Origin: Chrysomallon squamiferum
Taxonomy: Eukaryota > Mollusca > Gastropoda > Neomphalida > Peltospiridae
Length of the DNA stretch: 64,000 nt
Assembly (NCBI GenBank): GCA_012295275.1
Contig: CM022674.1
Coordinates: 15,780,424-15,844,423 of the forward strand
Reading direction: 5' to 3'
The notes beneath the pieces were generated by a model. It saw nothing but the letters and a program-made list of their open reading frames with translations, was not told where the DNA came from and searched no databases. Below, one piece after another: positions 55,445 through 64,000 of this stretch (its first letter is position 1; every line of letters begins with the position of its first letter). The translations under genes were made by a program, and so were the position numbers.

Positions 55445-55560
55445 GTTCGTCCGAGATCGAATGATGTCGTGGCTAGAATTCACTCTCGCTACGCTCGCTG
55501 CTTGGAGTTCGAATCCTCGCACGCTCGGATAATTTACATTTGATTTCTCTTTCCAGGTGA
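55445..55560 (+). repeat. tRNA-like segment in the right palindrome arm
   Basis: This is the partner of the left-arm segment, with ggagttcgaatcctcgc containing the B-box core GTTCGAATCC and tgtcgtggctagaattcac upstream. Confidence 0.6.
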
Positions 55561-56379
55561 TGTCGGTGATGTCGGTAATTAAGGTAAGTTAGGTAAACGT
55601 CAACAGTAGTAGAGTTAGAAATAATACTAGTACTGGAAATAGTAGGGCTAGTAATAATTGTAGTATCGGTACTGGAACAAGTATTGGAAGTAATAACAGT
55701 AGAACTGGAAATAGTAGGCCTAGTAATAATAGTAGTAGTACTGGAAATGGTACCGCTAGTAATAATAGTAGTAGTACTGGAAATGGTACCGCTAGTAATA
55801 ATAGTAGTACTACTGGAAATAGCAGGGCTAGTAATAATAGTAGTATTGGTGTTGGAACAAATATTGGAAGTAATAACAGTAGAACTAGTAACAATAGTAA
55901 TGGAAATAATAGGGCTAGTAATAATAGTAATAAAAATAGTAGGACTAGTAAAAACAGTAGTAATACTAGAAATGGTAGAGGTAATAGTATTGGAAATAGT
56001 AGGGATAGTAATAATAGTTGTGAAAATATTAGCGCTGGTAATAATGGTGGTGCTGAAAAGCTCTCTGCTATTAGACACGTGAACTAAGTAATAATACATT
56101 TTGTTTTATTTTATTTTAAATTTTATTAAAGCAAAAGCAGCAAATACAAAACAGTCGTGGGAAATTGGGAAATCACATGACAATGTTTATAATAATACAA
56201 AACCAGATACATTTTGTGTTAGAATCATTCGTTTTTTATCTCTGGACACGAAACTAACAGTTTTATGGATAACCATAGGTTGTTTACCTTTACTTACAAC
56301 TTCCACCTTACACCTTATAACAAAGATTTGTTGGTGTCCATAGTGGGTTGATAAATGTTACATTCATCAACAAGAATAA

Positions 56380-57361
56380 TATTTTTATTTTCGGATCTAC
56401 TTTACAATTCACAATTTCAAATGAATTCTCACTCATGATAAAAGTGAATCCACCAAGTGGTTGATTTTCTCCAGGTATTGTACAAATTTCATTTGCTTCT
56501 TGTTTCTAATTTCTAACTCAAGTAACTAATTGTTCTCTGGTTGTTGCCACACTAGCAACTAATACTCTCCTAGCTATTTCTGTCATTTTCATTCCTTTAG
56601 AACTTACTTTTAATTTGTTAGCTTCCTCTCGTTCGGCAGCTTACACGACTTTTCTCTTCTCTTCTCTGATGATAGCGTTGATCACTTTTTCTGCATATCG
56701 AGGTGTCGATTTTCGTTCAAAGGATTTTCCTTGGTGAGTCTACAATAATTTCATCCTCTGACAAAGGTTCTGGTGTTTTTTGTCGGTGTTGCTGTTGAAT
56801 CGCTTCATGCTCTACTTTCAACGTGATGTACTGGGCAAGAATATCCGATGCAGTTGTATCAGGTTTTCGTCAATCAGACTGAAAGTTCTTCCTCCATTTA
56901 CTCCATTCGTCTTTTTCTTCTGAATCTTTTGATCGTTCGTCTGGTTGTAGTATATTTCCTAGAGTTTGTTCTAGCGTCATCACTGGTACTTTAGACAAAG
57001 CTACACGATATTCAACCGGAAGAGCTAAATCGTAAGATCCCATAAAGATGTACTGATCGTTTCGTTGTAGATAACGAAGGAGACCAGGAATCGAACAAAC
57101 TTTGGCAGAGGTAACGCTCAGACCAACTTTCTCAGCAAACTTCTTCATACTACGATACTGCTGGTCGTTTCCGACAGATGCTTCGTTGCCGGTCTTATTG
57201 CATACGATGTGCATCTGACGATTGTTTGATGAATTTACCAGCAGGGTTTTCCTCGGTCCATTTTCAAATACAGCAGGTGCATTGTTTGGAGGTGCAGATA
57301 CCAAAAACAGCTTCAGTCGACTGATGAAATCTTTAGTAGCCAAAACTGGGATTTTACTCAC
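56380..57361 (-). pseudogene. Unrecognised protein-coding remnant
   Basis: An open frame of 163 codons (57361-56870) has the composition of a real protein (KDFISRLKLFL, NRQMHIVCNKTGNEASV, PGLLRYLQRNDQYIFMGSY, DEWSKWRKNF). After its stop, coding-like sequence continues in shifted frames to about 56380 with several more stops, ending near ICTIPGENQPLGGFTFIMSE. It appears to be one gene of at least 320 codons, decayed by indels and stops. I do not recognise the family. An origin in a mobile element or integrated virus is possible but unsupported. Upstream (57362-57390) the frame opens directly into the 27-bp repeat region, so the start is unknown. Confidence 0.5.
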
Positions 57362-57394
57362 ATCTTGAGGTAAGCCGTTCCATTTAATGCATGG

Positions 57395-58625
57395 ATGAGA
57401 GATAGATATGCTAATAGCAGAGCGGCAGACAAAGCGAGTAACAGAAGGACGACAGAGAGAGATCCTAATAGCAGAGCGGTAGTCAGAGATAGTAACAGAA
57501 GAACGACAGAGAGAGATGCTAATAGTAGGGCGACAAAGATAGTAACAGAAGGACGACAGAGAGAGATGCTAATAGTATGGCGACAGACAAATATAGTAAC
57601 AGAAGGACGAGAGAGAGAGATACTAACAGTAGGGTGACAGACAAAGATAGGAACAGAAGGACGAGAAAGAGAGATGCTAATAGCAGTGCGGCAGATAGAG
57701 ATAGTAACAGAAGGACGACAGAGAGATAGTTTCTGAAGGTCGTCATATCGATATCCTGACAGTGAAGTGTTGTTCAGAACGGCATTACAGAAATATACTA
57801 ATAGAAGGGCGTCAGCGCGAGATATCAATAGAAGAGAGTTAGAAATAGTAACAGGTGGACGTCAGAGAAAGATAATAACAGTAGGCTGTTAGACAAAGAC
57901 AGTAACACAAGGACATCAGACAAATGTACTAAAAGAAGGGCGTCAGAAGGATTTGCCAGCAATAAGCCGTCAGATAGACAGTCATTCACAGTGGAGGGTA
58001 AAATCACACTTTCAGATATTAAGGTGGAAAAATCACACGGAACACGTTCAGACAGCCATTATACAAGAACGGAAAAAAACAAGTGTATTTGGAAAACAAT
58101 TCGAAACAGCAATAATCCCTCAAATAATTCCAAAGCATACAGAGAAAGATATTTTACAAAAGCCAATACGGAGAAAGATCATCTCAAAAGAAAATCCGAG
58201 AGCGATTATCCAAGGGCAGATAAAGACATATAATCCTAAGAGACGAGTATTTTCAGAATACAAATAAAGAGAAAAATGATCCCAGAGAAATTAAAATGAG
58301 GGATTATCCTACAGCAAAATTTCACAGCGATTACCAAGGAGAAAAGATAGTCAAGAATTATCCCATAGGAACTAAAGCCAAGGATTATATTAGACCAATA
58401 ACGTACACCTATTATCGAGGAGGAGAGAAATTGAATGATCATCCGAAAATTACATCAGAACTTGATCAGAGTAACCAACACAGACAGGCATAATATCCAG
58501 GGAAGCTCAGACAGTATCTCCAGACTCGATTCGCCTGATACAGACGACACTGTGACGGGACAAAGAAAAGAAGCATTTAACAGTGACAGAAGAAGTAGTC
58601 ACCAAATGAGCAGAGAAAAATAAAA
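57395..58625 (+). pseudogene. Charged repeat ORF region (27-bp units), frameshifted
   Basis: From about 57405 to 57900 a 27-bp unit repeats with variation. Two subtypes alternate, reading DANSRAADR and DSNRRTTER, very rich in Arg, Asp and Asn. Frameshifts every few units break the frame. Downstream to 58620 further charged, Tyr/Pro-containing stretches remain open in changing frames (SESDYPRADKDI; MRDYPTAKFHSDYQGEK; KNYPIGTKAKDYIRP; SISRLDSPDTDDTVTGQRKE). It looks like the decayed exon of an intrinsically disordered protein. It lies on the same strand as the receptor exons, but I see no splice link. The antisense frame (57358-57828) is a shadow. Confidence 0.45.
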
Positions 58626-58737
58626 AAGAAAGAAAACAAGTAATCACAATTATCAATTTCTTTTAATGTTTTCAAACATACACGTATACGTACTATATTT
58701 AAAGTCATAGACACACAACTACACACAAATTATATAT

Positions 58738-58906
<169 letters not shown>

Positions 58907-59239
58907 AAACAGGTACAGACAATCACCTCAGACAATCACCTCAGACACAGTCTCACACATATCATAATTTACTTCGTGGTTCTCTATCAGTCACAGTAAA
59001 AACTCATTTACGTTGTTTTTTTCTGTTTGTTTTTGTTTTTTATTGTTATTATTTTACAGACTTGTTCAAAGTAAACATTATAACAGAATTGAGAAATCTG
59101 TGCCTGGTCAGTTTCTACTTAAAACAATCATACAACGACTAAAGAGAAGATTCAGTATGGTGAAGAAAACGGTGACGATGATGTTGATAATGTTGTTGCT
59201 GCTGCTGCTGATGATGATGATACACTTTTCGTTTTAAGA

Positions 59240-59475
59240 TACATTTAATATTAACTTTTGTTAAAAGATGCACTGCATTTTTTCATTTATAAGTTTATGT
59301 TTAAAATTACAATGCTTATCCCTAATAGCACCTTCCTGTTTAAACTTACACAGCATATTCTTTAAAACAGGTTCTTGTCTTTACTTATTCTGTATATTTC
59401 TGTAACGTTTTTGTTTAATAGTGTACTGTATATTTCTAGTAATACATTTCTTACTTATTTACAGTGCATATTTTT

Positions 59476-59509
<34 letters not shown>

Positions 59510-60639
59510 CAATAATAATATATAAAAGCTACACCCCATAATTTCTAATAATACGTTTTTGATCAAGTTACATTGCATATTTCTTATAATATATTTTTGT
59601 TTAAAGTTACACTGTATATTTCTAATAATATTTTTTTTAAATTAATTTAATACTGCATATTTCTAATAATATATTTTAGTGACCTGTATATGTGCACAAA
59701 TATATTCACGTTTAAAGTTTCTCTGTATATTTCTAAGAATATGCTTTTGTATAATGTTATGCTATGTTACCCTGAGTATTTTCTAATAGAGCGTTTTTGC
59801 TTAAAGTTAACCTGTGTATTTCCTAATAATACGTTTTTGTTTAAATTCATCCTGTACATTTTATAGCTATATATTTACTTAAAGTTATCCAGTATATTTT
59901 GTAATAATGCATTTTTATTCTAATAATTTTCTAACGATGCTATTTTTTTTTTAAAGTTCTCCTGTATATATTCCTAAATAATAGGGTTTTTTTGTATACA
60001 GTTTCACTGTATATCTCTAACAATACGTTTTTTATTTAAAGTGTCACAATATATTTAAAAATAAATCGTTTTTGTTTAACATTGGCCTGTATATTTTCTA
60101 ACAATTCGTGTTTTGTTCAAAATGATCACGTGTATTGTCTAATAACACGTTTTTGTTTAAATTTATCCTCTGTTTTCTAATAATACGTCTTTTGTTTAAA
60201 CTTATTACATACAATTCTAAGAACACGTTTTTGTTTAAAGTTGTTTTGTAAATTTTCCGATAATACGTGTTTTGTTTAAAGTTATCCAGTATATTTTCTA
60301 ATAATACGTTTTCGTTTATAATTTCACTGTGTATTTCTACTAATATATTTTGTTTATAGTTACTCCGTACAATTCTAGTAACACCTTTTTGTTTAAAGTT
60401 ACACTGTACATTTCTATTAAGACGTATTTGTTCAATTACCCTGATAAGATATTTTACTAATATATTACTAATAATACATATTTGTTTAAAGAAATCCTTA
60501 ATATTTTCTAATTAAATGTTTTTGATTAAAATTACGTGTATATTTGCCAATATTACGTTTTTTGTTTAAAGTTTCACTGTATATTTCTAATAAATCTGTT
60601 TTGTTTAACGTTACCCTGTATATTTTCGAGCAATTCGTG

Positions 60640-60689
<50 letters not shown>

Positions 60690-61880
60690 GATTATTGATT
60701 ATTATTAAATTATTAAATATATTTTATTTATTATTATTATTATGATTATTATTTTTTATTATTAAATTGGTCAAATATATTTTCTAGTAATACGTTTTTT
60801 GTTTAAATTTCTCTGTATATTTCTAATAAAACGTTTTTGTATAACATTACACTATATATTTTCTAATAATACGTTTTAAATTAAAGATACCCTGTATATT
60901 TTCCAATAATACGTTTCCGTTTAAAGTTTCGCTGCATATTTTTAATAAATCTATTTTGTTTAACGTTACCCTGTATATTTTCAAGCAATTCGAGTTTCAT
61001 TTTTTATTTATTATAATTATTTTTTTTTTTTTTTTAAAGTTGTCGAGTATATTTTCTAGTAAGATGTTTTTGTTTAAAGCTTCCCTGTATATTTCTAATA
61101 AAACGTTTTTTGTTCAACATTACACTGTATATTTTCTAATAATACCTTTTGCATTAAAAATATGCTGTATATTTTATTACAATACTTTTTCTTTAACGTT
61201 ATCCTGTATATTTTCTAATAGTATATTTTTGATTAAAGCTGACCTGTATATCTTATAATAATACGTTTCTGTCTAAATATATCGTGTATATTTCTTAATA
61301 ATACGTTTTTTGTTGAAAGTCATCCTGCATATTTTCTAATTATACTTTTTTGTTTCAAGTTATCATGTATATTTTCTAATAATACATTTTTCTTTAAAGC
61401 TTCACTATTCATTTCTAATAAACCATTTTTTTTTTTAATAATACACAATATATATTCCTAATAACACGTTTCTGTTTAAAGTTATCCTATATATTACTAA
61501 TAATACATATTTGTTTAAAGAAATCCTTTATATTTTCTAATTATCTGTTTTTGATTTCAGTTACCTGTGTATTTGCCAATAATATGCTTTTGTTTAAAGT
61601 TTCACTGTTTATTCCTAATAAATGTTTTTTGCTTAACGTTACGCTGTATATTTTCAATCAGTTCGTCCTTTTTAGTATTATTATTTTTTGTTTTAAATTT
61701 CTTCAGTATGTTTTCTAAATAATACATTTTTGATTAAAGTTTCACTGTATATTTCTAATAAAACGTTTTTTGTTTAACATTACACTGTATATTTTCTAAT
61801 AATACGTTTTAGATTAAAGATATCCTGTATATTTTCTTACACTACGTTTTTCTTTAAAGTTACCATGCTATTTTTCTAAT
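59240..61880. repeat. AT-rich satellite, period near 40 bp, about 65 degenerate units
   Basis: The consensus by eye is ctgtatattttctaataata followed by cgtttttgtttaaagttac. Units differ by substitutions and small indels (37-45 bp). The CG of acgtttt is retained in many units within otherwise CpG-poor DNA. Microsatellites interrupt it at 59478-59520 ((AAT)n) and 60643-60690 ((ATT)n). No gene is seen in the 2.6 kb. Confidence 0.9.
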
Positions 61881-61884
61881 CAGC

Positions 61885-62465
61885 TTCAACAGGAAAACAT
61901 AATAATAATAATTAATAGCAACTTGTTTATTTTTCATGTTTTCTTCTTGAATTCATTACAGTTCTCATTCATGGTGCCGAAAGATATAATATACAGCGCT
62001 AAATGTGTTTTGAGTGCGGTTTCCAACAAGTTCTGGTAATAGTGCCAGTTTAAAAAAAACTCTCCTGTCTTTTTCATCAATTCAATGCAAAACTGCTCCT
62101 TAATAAATAATTATCTCTTTGTCAAGAATTCACCTTCAGTAGGCACAGTATTCCACATTGGTAAGAAATAATGTGCACTGAACTGGGTAAGAGAGATACT
62201 TGTTTAAACAGAATTGCTCATCTATCATTTCATTGTGGTGTGATTGTAACTTTGTGTTAGTTTTGTAATTCAGTGCCTCTTCCTTACTATCAGATTTCGA
62301 TGAACACACTCTGACAATAATTAACTTTTCCTTACTGACAGATGTAAAAGGTTCATCAAACAATTCTGAAAGTAAATACTGTCCAGTGTTTCAGGTTGGT
62401 AGTTGCTTGCTTATCCTGCAACAACTGAACAGATGACTGGTTTTGTTGTTGTGTGGCTCAGTGAA
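61885..62465. other. No gene recognised
   Basis: Mixed AT-rich DNA between the satellite and the inverted PCSK7-like copy. The minus-strand open frame 62136-62363 (MFDEPFTSVSKEKLIIVRVC) has no recognisable domain. Confidence 0.5.
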
Positions 62466-62469
62466 GAAA

Positions 62470-63424
62470 CCAGGTTGGATATCCATTCCAGACAACAAGT
62501 TGTTCCTCTGTTTAATAAATAAATAAATAAATATATAAAATTAAAAATCAACAAATGAATTAATAAATATAATAAACATAATAAATAAACAAATAAATAC
62601 ATATATTAATAAAATAAAACAAAATATAAATGATTTTAGTAATTTTAGATAAAATACATGTAATTTAAATTAACACAATAAATTATCTTCCTTTGTTACA
62701 GTCTGGTATTTCATATTCATGAAAATATGCAAAATTAAAATGTTAATCAAAGTGAGTAAAGAAGAAACTGATTAGTGAATCCACATAAACAGACAGATCT
62801 GATGCTGTGTCACTGTTTGAGTGGATGCTACACAATGGAGCTAAGTTCTACGTTCAGTACAACTGGAGATAAATTGTGCAAATTATATACTTACCAAGTG
62901 CCATTGTCGTCTGAAGAACGGATCTTCAAAATGAAGAGGTCTTTTCTGTCTGACTCTCACTACATTGAGACTAAACCACTGAACAGAGTTGTCTCCCTGC
63001 AACCAGCTCTCTACTCTTTTCCTAAAAGTTTTGAATCTGTGTTTTGAAACTGGTACACTTTGTGTAAATCTTCAAAGTTCAGTTTACTTGTGTCACTCAG
63101 TTCTAAAGTATCTGGCCAGAAACAGAAAGTGAAATGGTTTAGGAAATTTTATATCTGTCCCACAGAGACAAGTCTGATGTCTGCAGCAGAAATGACAAGT
63201 TGTCTCCCTTGCTGTGGTATGCAATGTTGAACTCTGTTGTGGATTTTCACCGTCCAGCAGAGTGTGTCTTCGTGGTTTCCACTGTGGTCAAAATGAACAA
63301 TTTTCTTCTCTCCACTCAATGTCAGTGACTGGGTGCATATCACAACAGGGAGAAAGACAAAACTGAAAACGAGGCAGAAAACCATGTTGCCATGATAACA
63401 AGACTGGCATGTCTGCAGTTGCAT
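62470..63424 (-). pseudogene. PCSK7-like fragment, inverted second copy
   Basis: This is the reverse-orientation copy of 47078-48025. The first exon starts at ATG 63424 and ends at the donor at 62895/62894 (same TTG|GTAAGT junction). It reads as a signal peptide (FCLVFSFVFLPVVICTQS), then HFDHSGNHEDTLCWTVKIHN, with a stop at 63149-63151 and later indels; it is about 13 nt shorter than the partner exon. The second exon is cut after about 35 bases (LLSGM-like text near 62480-62510), where homology to the left copy ends. It is a duplicated dead fragment with no protease domain. Confidence 0.85.
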
Positions 63425-64000
63425 ACTTCACTGAATGAGTTCATCTGTAGAAGTGAAGAATCTGTGGACAAAAATGTTTAAAAATGTTTATTTAAAAACA
63501 AGCATATGTTTACAAGTTTAATATTCTATCTGCACCTACATTTACCCACACACTCAGTAGTAAATTATTGTCATGATCTGCAGAGAGAGATATGTAGATG
63601 TAGAGACAGATAGACAAACTGATCAATAAATAAATAGGTAGACACAGAGGCAGACAGATAGATTTCTCAAACTAGTAAATATACTTTCCCTATATATCAA
63701 AGTTTTGAAACCTGTACACTATAAATATTATTTCTTAAATACAGCACTGTTTTATATTGCTACTATAATAATTATTACACAAATGTTTTTTTTTTTTTTT
63801 TTTTTTAAAATATTTCTTTTCATTTACTATATAAACATACATCAGATGATCTGGACAACCGAAAACATTAGAACCTTTGACTGCATGAACTAAAACAGCC
63901 TTAAAAGAAATAAATAGAAACATTAAAATTTGTTTTAAGATATAAAACTGCACAACTTCATAATTTATTCTTCAAATTTTAATATAAACTGGTTAGTTTT
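62470..64000. repeat. Right arm of the 1.5-kb inverted duplication, runs off the window
   Basis: It pairs with 46511-48025 in reverse orientation. The last 30 bases of the window are still homologous, so the true end lies beyond 64000. The poly-T at 63787-63806 is specific to this arm. Confidence 0.9.

Larger units (their letters stand above)
54680..56070. repeat. Large imperfect palindrome (foldback element), about 1.4 kb
   Basis: Arms of about 260 bp (54890-55150 and 55335-55600) are reverse complements at roughly 85 percent by eye. Inner ends are gcgattatctgtagaagccg and its partner cggcttctgcagataatcgc, with a 190-bp AT-rich spacer. Outside each arm lies a related minisatellite in inverted orientation (actggaaatggtaccgctag-type units of about 33-36 bp): about 54680-54870 on the left and 55615-56060 on the right. 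The structure fits a foldback or MITE-like transposon, or two SINE-containing units inserted tail to tail. Confidence 0.85.

Noticed and set aside
55445-55560. Functional tRNA gene
   Set aside because: There is B-box-like text, but no foldable acceptor and anticodon arms, and the same sequence is present inverted in the other palindrome arm.
55473-56099. Thr/Ile/Ser-rich 208-codon minus-strand frame
   Set aside because: It is a translation of the palindrome minisatellite, with an equally open frame on the opposite strand.
59013-59237. Possible receptor tail exon after the acceptor at about 59058
   Set aside because: The segment after ttttacag is open but shows no recognisable motif, no clear donor, and runs into GAT/TTG repeats.

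Overview
The window is animal nuclear DNA. It is very AT-rich and intron-rich, with exons of about 33-540 bases flanked by GT/AG sites, and it is packed with microsatellites ((CT)n, (ATT)n, (AGT)n, (TA)n), minisatellites and dispersed duplications. The gene families (fibrinogen-like domain with a PAN/apple domain, WWE-type PARP, histidine decarboxylase, PCSK7-like convertase, SRCR/Ig receptor, Ty3/Gypsy) fit an invertebrate. A mollusc or other lophotrochozoan is my best guess from gene content only; nothing in the sequence proves the phylum.

Layout. 0-6 kb (minus): two tandem copies of a secreted PAN + fibrinogen-like gene, both broken. 6-10.2 kb (plus): a decayed PARP copy ending in a 48-bp minisatellite. 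12.3-18.7 kb (minus): all 13 coding exons of a histidine decarboxylase-like gene can be traced. Their lengths sum to exactly 575 codons, but two in-frame stops, a lost splice acceptor and an altered PLP-lysine motif make it a pseudogene. 18.9-20.9 kb (plus): dead Ty3/Gypsy element. 22.6-23.3 kb: tandem pair of tRNA-like SINEs. 24.3-27.3 kb (plus): a second, better preserved PARP copy with a 39-bp minisatellite tail, plus a third partial 3' end. 27.7-31.2 kb: shuffled duplicated fragments of the 10-17 kb region, including HDC exon pieces. 32.1-37.5 kb: 1.55-kb tandem duplication with repeated TATA-like segments. 39.2-50.9 kb (plus): exons of a probable SRCR-SRCR-Ig-transmembrane receptor whose large intron holds a decayed SRCR copy and a dead PCSK7-like fragment. 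53 kb: C-rich 12-bp satellite. 54.7-56.1 kb: large imperfect palindrome with tRNA-like segments. 56.4-58.6 kb: decayed unrecognised ORF (minus) and a charged 27-bp-repeat ORF region (plus). 59.2-61.9 kb: AT-rich satellite with a period near 40 bp. 62.5-64 kb: inverted copy of the PCSK7-like fragment.

Overall this looks like a fast-evolving locus of immune-type genes (lectin-like, PARP, scavenger receptor) in which most copies are dying and repeats expand. The best candidate for a live gene is the SRCR-Ig receptor, followed by PARP copy 2. No operon logic applies. All functional statements come from family resemblance read by eye; no database search was possible.
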